A stretch of DNA of 64,000 nucleotides from Stomoxys calcitrans. Taxonomy: Eukaryota; Arthropoda; Insecta; Diptera; Muscidae. The number at the start of each line of letters is the position of its first letter. Within the stretch, counting starts at the first letter, position 1. The stretch lies in the NCBI RefSeq assembly GCF_963082655.1, contig NC_081554.1, positions 92,758,245 to 92,822,244 of the forward strand, read 5' to 3'. Of the stretch, positions 32,962 to 43,310 are shown one piece after another. Below the pieces are notes generated by a model. That model did no database searches. It was not told the DNA's origin and saw only the letters and a program-made list of their open reading frames with translations. The position numbers and the translations under genes were made by a program.

Positions 32962-33339
32962 AGTAAAAGCGTGCTAAGTTCGGCCGGGCCGAATCTTATA
33001 TACTCTCCACCATGGATGGCATTTGTCGAGTTCGATGCGCGGTGTCTCTTTTTAGGCAAACAAAGAATATTGAATAAGAACTGTTATGCTATTGGAGCTA
33101 TATCAAGTTATAGTCCGATTCGGACCATAAAAGAATGATAAGAATTGCGCCTTGTAGGGGCTCAAGAAGCATCGGGAGATAGGTTTGTATGGGAACTGTT
33201 TCAAGCTATTGATCGATTCAGACCATATTAAACACGTATGTTGAAGGTCACGAGAGAAAACGGTGTACAAGATATCTGCAAAATCGGATGAGAATTGCGT
33301 CCTCTAGAGGCTCAAGAAGTCAAGATCCCAGATCGGTTT
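32962..33339 (-). repeat. DINE-like repeat, left part, interrupted by gypsy
   Basis: Starts AACAAGTAAAAGCGTGCTAAG then TTCGGCCGGGCCGAATC. It runs to GATCGGTTT at 33339, where the LTR element begins. The unit continues exactly at 38030 (GGTTTATATGGCAGC). Confidence 0.9.
33335..33339. other. 5-bp target duplication of the gypsy insertion (GGTTT; partner 38030-38034)
   Basis: GGTTT precedes the left LTR and follows the right LTR. The uninterrupted DINE units in the window have a single GATCGGTTTATATGG here. Confidence 0.88.
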
Positions 33340-33540
33340 TGATGAATCTGAGAAAATCTAGTCTTTTACAAAACGTCTTTATTATGGAATAACAAAACGT
33401 CTTTATTATGGAATAAAAATGAAAGAGACTAAAAAAATGTGACAGTTATTCAAATACGAAAAAGTATAATAGCTTGTTAAAATAATTCAATGAAGATGTG
33501 ATTAAAAATGTGTGAATGACAGTAGTTTAGATATCCAACA
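33340..33540 (-). repeat. 3' LTR (201 bp) with internal 24-bp duplication
   Basis: TG...CA ends. Compared with the other LTR it carries a second copy of CAAAACGTCTTTATTATGGA plus AATAA, and lacks the AAAATACC segment. The coding strand therefore has two AATAAA polyadenylation-type signals instead of one. Confidence 0.92.
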
Positions 33541-33551
33541 TTCCCTCGCAC

Positions 33552-36500
33552 TTAATTTGCTTTCCCTTTAAATCTTTTCCGAATTCTTTCCGATCTTCTG
33601 GGGGTAAACTGTTGTCGACGTTTTCCACAGGGGCGTGACATTTCGCTGTTTTGACAGTTTTGTTTTCCGCTAGTTCCTTGTCCGTTGGATTGCATATTTT
33701 GGGAAGCTTCCACAATTGTGGTTTGACCTGAAGCTTGATTAGCTGGTTCTAACCTCTCACAACTGCTTGCGATGTTGGTTTGTTCAATAACTGTTGAGTG
33801 TCGTTCACTTGTTTCTACGCTTGGATTCATATTAGAATAGTTATCTGGAATTAATATGTCTATATCGTCATTAGCTGTCTTTTTTGATACATGACATTGT
33901 TTAGTTATATTGTTTCCACTCGTTTCTATTCTGCTTTTTATTTGATTTTGATGCCTTCGGACTTCGCCCTGCGCTGTTTTTACTGTAAACATTAAATTTC
34001 CCATTGTTGCTTTTATTTCTCCTTCAACCCAGCGTTTTTTACCAGAGAAATTTCGTACATAAACCTTTTGACCAATAGATAACTTCGAAGAAAATTTTGA
34101 TAATTCGTGCTTCACAGGAAACATTGCGGTTAAAATTGTACGAGGCTGACGACCGTGAAGTAATTCTGCTGGAGATTTACCAGTATGTGGGTTTGGTGTT
34201 GATCTATATGTTACCAAATACTTGTACAACGCCTGTTCTTGATTTGGTTGTTCCTTACTTATCTTAGTAAAAGCTGTCTTAAAAGTTCGAACAAAACGTT
34301 CAGCTAATCCATTCGAAGCCGGATGAAACGGGGCTGTTGTCAGATGCTCAATAGCGTTTACTTCACAAAACCTTTTAAATTCAGATGACGTGAATTGTGT
34401 ACCATTATCAGTTACAATGGTACGTGGTAGACCTTCAATTGCGAAAAAACTTTGTAAAGCTGCTATAGTTGATCCCGAGGTAGCTACAGATACTGGCCTG
34501 ACAAAAGGAAATTTGGAGTACGAATCAACTGCAATAAGCCACATTTTGTTTAAAAATGGACCAGCAAAATCAATGTGTATTCTTTCCCATGGTTGCTCAG
34601 CTTCGGGCCATGCAGAAAATACTTGTTTCGGGTTATCCCCATTTTCTTGACAAATCGTACATTTTTTTGCCATACTCTCAATTTCTTGGTCAATATTCGG
34701 AAACCACACATATCTTCTTGCTAATTGCTTCATTCTACATGCACCCCAATGTCCGTCATGTAGCATACTCAAAACTTTTGAGCGAAGTGAGCTTGGAACT
34801 ATTACACGTGAGTGTTCATTGTGCAGAAGAAGCACATCCTTTTCGATAGAAATCGAATATTTTCTTGCAAAATACGGATTGAAAGAAGACTCCGATTTAT
34901 TCTCCTCCGGCCAGCCATTTTTCACATAATTCGTGATAACTTTTAGTGTTTCGTCGCTTTTTGTGTGCAATGCTACAGTTTCGGAATCAATAGGACAGTC
35001 TTGCAATATCGTATTATAAACATCATCAATATATAACACCTCCGCTTCAGTTTTATCGAATTCTTTATCATCTCCCATTGGCAATCTTGATAATGCGTCA
35101 GCGTTTGCATGATGAGAAGTTGTTTTATACTTTATAGAATATTCGTATGCTTGCAGTGTAATGGCCCAGCGTTGAAGTCGATGCAATGTCATGATAGGAA
35201 GCTTTTTGAAGGGATGAAATATTGTAGTAAGAGCTTGATGATCTGTTACTAATTCAAAGTGTCTACCATATAGATACTGGTGAAACTTGGTCACACCAAA
35301 TATTATGGCAAGAGCCTCCTTCTCTATTTGAGAATAATTAACTTGAGAAGCATTCAGCGTTTTTGAAGCAAAGCATATTGGTTTTTCAGAGCCATCAGGA
35401 AATCTGTGAGACAAAACTGCTCCAATTCCGCGGCTGGAAGCGTCGGTTGCGAGAATGATTGGATATTTATCATCATAATGAACCAATTTGGTAGCGTTCA
35501 CAATATCTTGTCGTAAAGTTTTGAAAGCTGTTTCTTGTAGATCAGTCCAAACAAATTTTGCATTTAATTTTCTGAGTTCATTTAGTGGAGCTGCAGTTTT
35601 CGAAAAATTCGGAATAAATTTATTATAATAATTAATTTTTCCTATAAATGATTCCAATTCTTTAATATTTGATGGCCTTGGCATATTCTGAATTGCAGCC
35701 AAACGTTTTTCTGAAGGTCTTATACCATCACAGTCAATAATGTGGCCTACATATTCGACCAAAGATTTCGAAATCTCACATTTCTCAGTTTTACATTTGA
35801 GTCCATGATATTTTAATTTCTCCAGCACATTAGTCAAGTTCTGAATATGTTCACTGTTTGTTTTTCCTGTTATAATTACGTCATCAAGGTAAATTGCGCA
35901 TCCAGGAATATCTGCTAATGTTTCCTCCATGAATCTCTGAAAAATTGCGGGTGCACTTGCAATCCCGAAAGGCATACGCTTATATTGATATAAACCAAAA
36001 GGAGTGTTTATAACCATAATTCTTTTTGCTGCATCAGACAATTCAATCTGCAAATATGCTTCACTCAAGTCAATTTTAGAGAAATACCGACCTCCTTGAA
36101 GTTTGTGGAATAATTCTTCGATTCTTGGTATGGGATATCTTTCAGTTTTTATTTGGGGATTTAAAGTAACTTTAAAATCGGCGCAAACCCTTATGGAACC
36201 ATTTGGTTTTGGAACCACCACAATTGGCGAAGCCCATTCACTCGAATTTATTGGCTCTATGACGCCATTGGAGACCAAACGGTCAATTTCCTGTCGAACT
36301 TTGTCGTGTAACGCAAATGGAATATTGTAAGGTTTCATAAATTTTGGAACTGCATCGGACTTAAGGGTAATATCTGCTTTAAACGTTGGACAGTGTCCAA
36401 GTCCTTCAGAAAAAACTTCATTGAAATTGTTTAAGACTTGTTTCAATCTACATTCTAAATCCGTAAGAGAGTCATTTGAAACTTGCAAGCAGTTTTCGAT

Positions 36501-37805
36501 CACTAGGTTATTGTATGGACTTTTTATCTGAAAATCAAATTCTTTAAACCAATCGAATCCAAATATGTTCACAATATTTTCCAAATCAACAACGTAAAGT
36601 TGTAAATTTCGTGTTTGGTTGCCGACCTTAACATCCACATTAACCACCCCTTTTAGAGCCAACATAGCTCCTCCATACGCTTTTAATGTTTTATTACTTG
36701 GACTACACAAAGGTTGTTTTAATTTCTTGTAGACGTCAAGTCCAATCAATGAGCATGAAGCTCCAGTGTCTAATTGAAATGGCAATTCTTCGTTATTTAC
36801 CTTAATAGTGATCATGAGTTTATCATTCTTTCCATTATTGACGGTGTCGATTGCTTCAAAGTGACTTATAGACGATTCCTCTACCTCCATTTCATGAATT
36901 TGTTGACTATTTCCAAGCTTACCTTGTGCTTGACATACTTTCGATATATGTCCAAGCTTCGAGCATCTATTGCATCTGGTTCTATTCTTAAAGTGATAAC
37001 ATTCTTCTCTCTGATGAGACTTTCCACAGCCTGGACAAGACTGTAAATTCTTGAAAGTAAGCTTTCCCTTTGATTTACTTTCTGAAACATTATAACGTTG
37101 AATAGCGTGAACTTCATTTGTCGGCTCCTTAGTATCTTCGATCTCATCCGACGCCTTAACAGTTGCTTCAAAAATTGAACAAATTTGCAGCACCTCTTCT
37201 AAAGATGGATTTGATTTTTGCAAACAAGCTGTTCGGACTTTCTTATGTGGAGTGTATAACACAATCATATCCCTTATTTTGTTATCGACGTAGGATTGTC
37301 TGCAGTATTCATTTTCACACGTAAAATTACATTCTCTGGCTACACCTCTTAGATCTGCAACCCAATCAACGTATTTCTGATTCTCCTTCATTCTTGTTTG
37401 ATTATAAAATTTAAATCGAGCGGCTAAAATGTGCTGTTGACTTCCAAAATGCTTTTCTAATGCGGTAACTAACTCCTTGTATGATTGTACTTCTGCTTTC
37501 CCATCAAATAGCCTTTGCAAAAGCTCCAAAACATCAGATCCAACCCAGCTAAGAAAACAAGACCGCTTCGTATCTTCACATTTTACAGAACTTGCTATCA
37601 TATGCTGTTCCAATTGAAATTGATATGTTGACCATTGTTCTGTTCCACTATTGAAATTTCTGAACGAAGGTATCACCAAAGGGCTCTTGTTCCTCGAAAT
37701 AACATCTTCCAAAATAGCTTGGTTTTGAGCCAACATTTGTGCCAAAAATGCGTGATTGGTTTCTTGCAGTTGAGCCAAAACCTGCGAAAAATTATTAGAA
37801 TCCAT
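33552..37805 (-). CDS. Gag-Pol polyprotein of the gypsy element
   Basis: One uninterrupted 1417-residue frame starting with ATG 37 bases inside the 5' LTR. Order seen: Gag to about residue 250; two zinc knuckles at 257-291 (CPGCGKSHQREEC and CNRCSKLGHISKVC); aspartic protease with DTGAS at 346-350; reverse transcriptase with YLDD at 639-642; RNase H with ATDAS at 786-790 and TDHQAL near 854; integrase zinc finger HHCC at about 1016-1052; and a catalytic core with Asp1079, Asp1133 and Glu1169 (D-x35-E). The tail of about 120 residues is basic and ends in RRSERIRKRF. All catalytic residues I can check are present, so it may be active. It ends 11 bases before the 3' LTR, so there is no room for an envelope gene. 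Confidence 0.95.
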   Translation of the reverse strand: MDSNNFSQVLAQLQETNHAFLAQMLAQNQAILEDVISRNKSPLVIPSFRNFNSGTEQWSTYQFQLEQHMIASSVKCEDTKRSCFLSWVGSDVLELLQRLFDGKAEVQSYKELVTALEKHFGSQQHILAARFKFYNQTRMKENQKYVDWVADLRGVARECNFTCENEYCRQSYVDNKIRDMIVLYTPHKKVRTACLQKSNPSLEEVLQICSIFEATVKASDEIEDTKEPTNEVHAIQRYNVSESKSKGKLTFKNLQSCPGCGKSHQREECYHFKNRTRCNRCSKLGHISKVCQAQGKLGNSQQIHEMEVEESSISHFEAIDTVNNGKNDKLMITIKVNNEELPFQLDTGASCSLIGLDVYKKLKQPLCSPSNKTLKAYGGAMLALKGVVNVDVKVGNQTRNLQLYVVDLENIVNIFGFDWFKEFDFQIKSPYNNLVIENCLQVSNDSLTDLECRLKQVLNNFNEVFSEGLGHCPTFKADITLKSDAVPKFMKPYNIPFALHDKVRQEIDRLVSNGVIEPINSSEWASPIVVVPKPNGSIRVCADFKVTLNPQIKTERYPIPRIEELFHKLQGGRYFSKIDLSEAYLQIELSDAAKRIMVINTPFGLYQYKRMPFGIASAPAIFQRFMEETLADIPGCAIYLDDVIITGKTNSEHIQNLTNVLEKLKYHGLKCKTEKCEISKSLVEYVGHIIDCDGIRPSEKRLAAIQNMPRPSNIKELESFIGKINYYNKFIPNFSKTAAPLNELRKLNAKFVWTDLQETAFKTLRQDIVNATKLVHYDDKYPIILATDASSRGIGAVLSHRFPDGSEKPICFASKTLNASQVNYSQIEKEALAIIFGVTKFHQYLYGRHFELVTDHQALTTIFHPFKKLPIMTLHRLQRWAITLQAYEYSIKYKTTSHHANADALSRLPMGDDKEFDKTEAEVLYIDDVYNTILQDCPIDSETVALHTKSDETLKVITNYVKNGWPEENKSESSFNPYFARKYSISIEKDVLLLHNEHSRVIVPSSLRSKVLSMLHDGHWGACRMKQLARRYVWFPNIDQEIESMAKKCTICQENGDNPKQVFSAWPEAEQPWERIHIDFAGPFLNKMWLIAVDSYSKFPFVRPVSVATSGSTIAALQSFFAIEGLPRTIVTDNGTQFTSSEFKRFCEVNAIEHLTTAPFHPASNGLAERFVRTFKTAFTKISKEQPNQEQALYKYLVTYRSTPNPHTGKSPAELLHGRQPRTILTAMFPVKHELSKFSSKLSIGQKVYVRNFSGKKRWVEGEIKATMGNLMFTVKTAQGEVRRHQNQIKSRIETSGNNITKQCHVSKKTANDDIDILIPDNYSNMNPSVETSERHSTVIEQTNIASSCERLEPANQASGQTTIVEASQNMQSNGQGTSGKQNCQNSEMSRPCGKRRQQFTPRRSERIRKRFKGKAN

Positions 37806-37822
37806 TGTTTTTTGATTTGTTT

Positions 37823-37840
37823 CTTATATCCTCGTCGCCA
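37823..37840 (-). other. Putative primer-binding site of the gypsy element
   Basis: TGGCGACGAGGATATA lies two bases after the 5' LTR end, the expected place for tRNA priming. The TGGCGAC start is common among insect gypsy-type elements. The tRNA was not identified. Confidence 0.55.
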
Positions 37841-37842
37841 AA

Positions 37843-38029
37843 TGATGAATCTGAGAAAATCTAGTCTTTTACAAAAAATACCAAAACGTCTTTATTATGG
37901 AATAAAAATGAAAGAGACTAAAAAAATGTGACAGTTATTCAAATACGAAAAAGTATAATAGCTTGTTAAAATAATTCAATGAAGATGTGATTAAAAATGT
38001 GTGAATGACAGTAGTTTAGATATCCAACA
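37843..38029 (-). repeat. 5' LTR (187 bp)
   Basis: Begins TGTTGGATATCTAAACTAC on the coding strand and ends CTCAGATTCATCA. It matches the 3' LTR base for base outside the indel region. One AATAAA is present in the coding-strand sense. Confidence 0.93.
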
Positions 38030-38888
38030 GGTTTATATGGCAGCTATATCAGGTTATGTACCGATTTAATAATACAGTTGTTGGAAGTGATACCAAAACA
38101 CTACGTTCAAAATTTCTAGAGGCTCAAGAAGTCAAGGCACAAGATCGGTTTATATGGCAGCTATATCAAAACATGGACCGATTTAAACCATACTTAGCGC
38201 AGTTTTTAGAAGTCATAACCAAACACGTCGTGCTAAATTTAAGACAAATCGGACGAGAATTGTGCCCTCTAGAGGCTCAAGAAGTCAAGGCACAAGATCG
38301 GTTTATATGGCAGCTATATCAAAACATGGACCGATTTAAACCATACTTAGCGCAGTTTTTAGAAGTCATAACCAAACACGTCGTGCTAAATTTAAGACAA
38401 ATCGGGAGAGAATTGTGCCCTCTAGAGGCTCAAGAAGTCAAGGCCCAAGATCGGTTTATATGGCAGCTATATCAAAACATGGAACGATTTAAACCATACT
38501 TAGCGCAGTTCTTAGAAGTCATAACGAAACACGTTGTGCTAAATTTAAGACAAATCGGACGAGAATTGCGCCCTCTAGAGTCTCAAGAAGTCAAGACCCC
38601 AAATCAGTTTGGCAGCTATATCAAAACATGAACCGATTTGGCCAATTTACAATCCCAACCGACCTACACTAATAAAATGTATTCGTGCCAAATTTCCAGC
38701 GGCTAGCTTTACTCCTTCGAAAGTTAGCATGCTTTCGACAGACAGACGGACGGACATGGCTAGTTCGACTAAAAAAGTCACGACGATCTAGAATATATAT
38801 ACTTTATGGGGTCTTAGACGCATATTTCGAAGTGTTACAAACAGAATGACGAAATTAGTATACCCCCATCCTATGGTGGAGGGTATGA
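38030..38888 (-). repeat. DINE-like repeat, right part, with 153-bp tandem array
   Basis: Continues the DINE broken at 33339. Its right end is ACAGACGGACGGACATGGCTAG, then ACGATCTAGAATATATATAC and CCCATCCTATGGTGGAGGGTATG. Confidence 0.9.
38119..38585 (-). repeat. 153-bp tandem array, three near-identical units
   Basis: Unit starts (GAGGCTCAAGAAGTCAAG) fall at 38119, 38272 and 38425, with the next boundary at 38578: exactly 153 bases each. Differences are a few substitutions. Because 153 is divisible by three and the units lack stops in one frame, a 191-codon frame (38056-38631, plus) is open across it. It is not a gene. Confidence 0.92.
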
Positions 38889-38889
38889 A

Positions 38890-39555
38890 AATAAAAACTT
38901 AACATATAAAAACTAAAATAAAACATATTCAACGTAGAAAAAGTAAAAAAGAAATCTGACGCACTTTTTCCTACGTAAAAAAAATTAATAATAATAAATT
39001 TTTAATGAATAAAGATAATTAATAATAATGAATTAATTAATTTTAAATTAAAAAAACTTTAATATTTGAAGGAACCATTTTAAAATTGTTATACATTTTA
39101 ACGGTAATTTAAGCACTTCCTAAATATTAATATTAATTTGCGTCAATTTAATGCAGACCTTTTTTTGGTTTAGAAGCATGAATATGATTTTAGTAGACAT
39201 GTTGCTGTTGTTGAAAACCTTAAACCTTGTTGAAACCCTTAAAAATTGAGAAAAAGGTGAAATGTATTTAAGAAGTATTTTCGACATTTTTGTAGCTTTA
39301 AAATATAAAAATTTTTGGAATTTAAGAACAGAAGGCTGAGGGCTTAATTGCTCCGCTGCTAAATTTATATTGAGGTTGTTACGATGTACAGTAAAATATT
39401 ATAATGTGCTGAATTTTCTAATTTCTTCTAGTTCTGGAATTGTATTTGACTTACTGATGCACGTTGTTTTCTTTCAAACAGCTTCAAAGGTTTTTACGGC
39501 GTTAATCACACGATCGTATCATCCAATGAAGAAAGAAATAATAGCATTTATTAGT
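38890..39555. other. AT-rich, no gene seen
   Basis: AATTAATAATAA-type low complexity to 39.1 kb, then mixed sequence. The frame at 39370-39666 overlaps repeat sequence and is not credible. Confidence 0.4.
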
Positions 39556-39559
39556 CAAA

Positions 39560-39907
39560 TGTTTGTTGAAATAACAAACAAAAAACAATTTGTTCGTAGC
39601 AACTATTGGTTGTCAGTTTACCAGCAATATGAACTCAACATTTTACAGGATTGTAGGAACCATTAGGTTTTTTAATTAAAATAGCAGAGCGAAAAATTTG
39701 CTATAACAACAATCATATGTTTGCTAACACAGCAGTCATGTCTGTTTTACTAGTATCAGCAAACAAAAACGGTTTTTTGGCAAACTGTTTTGTATACGTT
39801 GAATGCAATACAGCATAACTTTTATTGAAATAAGCAACTCAATCCAAAAAAAAATCAACTATTTACCATCTGAAAACATCAAAAAATGTTTGCTGTTTTG
39901 TTACTGC
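39560..39907 (+). repeat. CAGCAGA-type repeat, long copy
   Basis: Contains TGTTTGTTGAAATAACAAAC, AATTAAAATAGCAGAGCG, TTTGCTAACACAGCAGTCATG and CAGCAAACAAAAACGG, and ends in CTGCTATCCCATTTTCAG, where a SINE has landed. Confidence 0.7.
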
Positions 39908-39921
39908 TATCCCATTTTCAG

Positions 39922-40223
39922 GAGGCCACTGTAGCGGAGAGGTTAGCATGTCCGCCTATGACGCTGAACGCCTAGGTTCGATTCCTGGCGAGACCATCAG
40001 AAAAAATTTTAAGCGGTGGTTTTCCCCTCCAAATGCTGGTAACATTTGTGAGATACTATGCCATGTAAAACTTCTCTCCAAAGAGGTGTCGCACTGCGGC
40101 ACGCCGTTCGGATTCGGCTATAAGAAGGAGGTCCTTAAACTTGAATCGGACTGTACTCATAGATATGTGAGAAGTTTGCCCCTGTTCTTTAGTGGAATGT
40201 TCATGGGAAAAGCATTTGTTTTG
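39922..40223 (+). repeat. Full-length SINE with 14-bp target duplication
   Basis: 302 bases, flanked by TATCCCATTTTCAG at 39908-39921 and 40224-40237 (identical). A-box-like TAGCGGAGAGGTTAGCATG and B-box GGTTCGATTCC. A small deletion in the body (AGGTCCTTAAAC) removes the usual CCCCTTATCATTGAG. Confidence 0.93.
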
Positions 40224-40237
40224 TATCCCATTTTCAG

Positions 40238-41233
40238 CTGATTTTCTTTTGTTACAGCAAACATTTGCTGAAATCCGCATACTTTTTTCTGTGGCTGTAC
40301 TAAAGCTGATGAAATATCTAAAAAATATTACTGTTAAACCCTCAAAAAACATTTGCTACTATATCAAACTTTTTAAAGATGACCTACTATATCACTTATC
40401 AAAAAATAAAGCATTTGAGCTGTATAGTAGAAAAGAAGAAGGTTTACGATCAAAATTTTTCACTGACGACTTTGCCTAACTGAAATATTTTCTGATTTCA
40501 CGCCGTGTTTCCTTAATACAATATAACCATACTTGAAATTCTGCTAGCAAGTATAAAGGTCTCAATTGTGGCACTATGGTAAAATCACATTCATATTTTT
40601 GAAGTGGCTGCAGGTCTTCTGTTTTAATATTGCAACCATTTACTAGAACTATAAAACAACTTCTGTTCTAGTAATTAACAACGAACAATTAGCAGACAGG
40701 GTTTGCTATTATCAGCAGATATTTCTTAAGTGTTCATTTGTGTAGTCCTACTGACTTATCTAACCGTAATTTGGTGTCATCATAACTTTCTTTCATCAAA
40801 AATAAAATGTGTTGCCTTACAACGTGGCATTTCTTTTTCTTTATCCTTTTTTTTTCGCCAAACTACAAAACATATAAATTATTTTTAAGGCTTCTTCTCA
40901 ACGATATTTTAGCTTACTTGCCAATCTAACGCCTTTTTATACTTTCCAAATCAATATTCCTAATTAGACATTTGTTCTACTATTGATTTCACTCTTTTGA
41001 ATTGCGGCCGGCATGTTTGAGCTCATTATAGATGTGTGTTCCGCGTCATGCTAGAAAATTTTGTTTTCGTGTGGTTGATTTATAAATCAACCGGTTTATT
41101 GTAGCCTTTGTTTTAAATTATTTTGTTTGCATTTGGCTTTAATGGACTTGCCGTATATACCAAGTTCAATGTTTACGCCGCAAATAATATGATGTATTAT
41201 TTAATTGCACATGTATGTGTTTTGTTGTATATA
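40238..41233. other. CAGCAGA-type remnant, then unique sequence without a gene
   Basis: The first 150 bases continue the repeat interrupted by the SINE (AGCAAACATTTGCTG). From about 40.5 kb the sequence looks unique. The 95-codon frame at 40192-40479 spans SINE and repeat and is rejected. Confidence 0.45.
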
Positions 41234-41249
41234 AAGGGTGATTTTTTAT

Positions 41250-43310
41250 TGCATTGCATTTAACTTTTATTTGCCCTACGCAAAGAACAAATATTCTTAT
41301 ATAAAGCATAGGGATTTAAATAATATTACAATGAGATAAATTCTGCAATAAATAATATTTAAAAGTTGTGTATAAAACAGATTAAAAATTTTAACCACAA
41401 AAGTTTAATTTAATTTAATCTAATTGAATATTTATCGGAATTACAAGCAAAATTAAAATAAGAAATATTAAAAATTTGAATAGAAGTTACATAATTTTAT
41501 TAAATTTGTTACTTTATATTCGAAGATGACTAAATGACCTTAGACTTAAAACGATGTTCGTTGGAGATAGTTGGGATATTAGAAATAAGATTGTTCCAAA
41601 GTCTAATTAAATGTATGAAGAAGAAATTGTTTGAAAATTGTTTAAGATGTCTCAGTTGTATTATTCTATTTCCTCTAGCCGATCTTACCAAGCGTATGAA
41701 TTCAAACAAGTATTATGGCATATTAGTATAAACGATTTTATGAAGACTTAAAAGAATCTTATATTTAATAGATATTCAAATGATACACCATATAAAAGTT
41801 TCATATATGGGGTAATATGATCTCGTCTTTGCAGACCATAAACATATCTGACAACAATTGTAAATGCCACTATCAATTTGTTCATCATTATCTGACTACA
41901 ACTCGAAAATAATTCGCAGGCATATAACAACGTTGAAACCAACATTGTTTTAGCCAAAAAAAAAATCCGAATCATTTAAGGAGTATGATTATAATTAATA
42001 TAAAAATTTCTTGGATTTCCGTAAGTCCTGCCAACCGCCGATTTTATCTGGTCACACTTCGTCAAACGATTATAAATATCACCCCAAGTTTTTTAGCGCG
42101 GTAAACAATCTCAATTTCCATATCTGACAGTCTTATTGAGATAACGTCTGCGGAATGATCTCGTACTAATAATTAAACGTTTCGATTTCCTTTCCGTTAG
42201 CCCTTGCGCAGACTACTATTCTGTTTAAATCGCTATTTAAACGTTCAATACAGTTTCGAAAATCTGATTCTGGTGCATTTATGTATACCTGAACATCATC
42301 CGCGTACATATCGATGCTGTAGTTTCTAATTTGAGACGGTAAATCATTGCTGTACAAAGAATACAATAATGGACCCTTGAGGTACTCCTCTTTTCATCAT
42401 TGCCGGACTTGACGTAGTGGCATTAACATAGACAAATTGAAATCTAGATGCAAGATAAGACTGTATGAGACAACACCCATCAGTAGCAAAATTGAAATTG
42501 TTCTCAAGCTTAAACCGGAGTATCTCATGGTAAACTGTATTAAATGCTTTTGAATGGTCCAACAATGCCAAAAATGAAATATCCCTCTTGTCCATACGCG
42601 CCCTTAAGTCCTCAGAAACTTTTTGCAAAGCCGTCAGGCAACTGTGCTTGGTCCTGAATCCGGACTGAAACTGATATTTTGCATTTGTTTCCAAATCCCA
42701 ATTTTGTCCATGAACATTCCACTTAGGAACAGGGGTAAACTTCTCACAAATCAATGAGTGCAGTCCGATTCAAGTTTAAGCTCAATGATAAGGGGCCTCC
42801 TTTTTATAGCCGAGTCCGAACGGCGTGCCGCAGTGCGACACCTCTTTGGAGAGACGTTTTACATAGCATAGTACCTCACAAATGTTGCCAGCATTGGGAG
42901 GGGAAAATCACCGCTGAAAATTTCGGATGGTCTCGCCAGGATTCGAACCCTGGCGTTCAGCGTCATAGCGTAATAGGCCTTCTTTATTTGTTTACTCAAA
43001 AGCTTTTCAAATAACTTTTAAAGAACTGAAAGTAAAGTTATGGGCCGATATTCGCCGTTATGTTTTGGAATCGGAATTATTTTCGCGTGTTTCCAAGATT
43101 CTTGGAAAGTTGATCTAGTTAGGATTGAATTCAAAATGTGCAGAACATAAAAAGAAATGTATGGAAAAATTATCCGTAAAAACTTTGGACCAATTCCGTC
43201 GAAACCCACTGCATTCGACTTGATCTCCCTTAAACAATTAAAAACTTCTTCGTCTAAAAAGTATCTAAAGCCAGATTTGCTTGTATCCGTGCCAAAACCA
43301 TCATTGCCCG
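41250..43310 (-). mobile_element. CR1/Jockey-like LINE (family C) inside the mariner
   Basis: Minus-strand order: pre-RT (SNAVGFDGIGPKFLRIIFPY), RT block 2 (HAKIIPIPKHNGEYRPITLL), FEKLLSKQI, SINE interruption, YQFQSGFRTKHSCLTALQKV, DHSKAFNTVYHEILRFKLEN, GVPQGS, then YADD in a new frame, and a thumb fragment (TMLVSTLLYACELF). It lacks the endonuclease, and frames are broken. The 3' tail adjoins the mariner left terminus. Similar in style to family B but not the same copy family by eye. Confidence 0.85.
42691..42985 (-). repeat. SINE nested in LINE family C
   Basis: Inverse SINE from tail (TTTTGTCCATGAACATTCCAC) to B-box (GGATTCGAACCC). The end of the head is truncated near GCGTCATAGCG. ATTTGTTT flanks it at 42683-42690 and 42986-42993. 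The flanking LINE reading resumes on either side. Confidence 0.88.

Larger units (their letters stand above)
33340..38029 (-). mobile_element. Ty3/gypsy LTR retrotransposon, apparently intact
   Basis: 4690 bases on the minus strand: 5' LTR 38029-37843, a primer-binding site starting TGGCGACGAG two bases after it, a single Gag-Pol frame, a purine-rich tract (GCGAGGGAA) and 3' LTR 33540-33340. LTRs run TGTTGGATATC...GATTCATCA on the coding strand. A GGTTT target duplication is present. LTRs are identical apart from one indel region, which points to a recent insertion. Short LTRs, a fused Gag-Pol and the CX2CX3HX4C first knuckle suggest a Mag-like lineage (often annotated K02A2.6-like); the clade is inference. 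No envelope frame. Confidence 0.93.

Noticed and set aside
36103..36330. Plus-strand frames inside the gypsy element
   Set aside because: They are antisense to the intact Gag-Pol frame.
38119..38585. CRISPR-like direct repeats
   Set aside because: Units are 153-bp head-to-tail copies without spacers, in a eukaryotic transposon.
38056..38631. 191-codon open frame with three near-identical 51-residue repeats
   Set aside because: It is exactly the 153-bp DINE unit read in frame, and the same unit elsewhere is broken by stops. Not a repeat protein.
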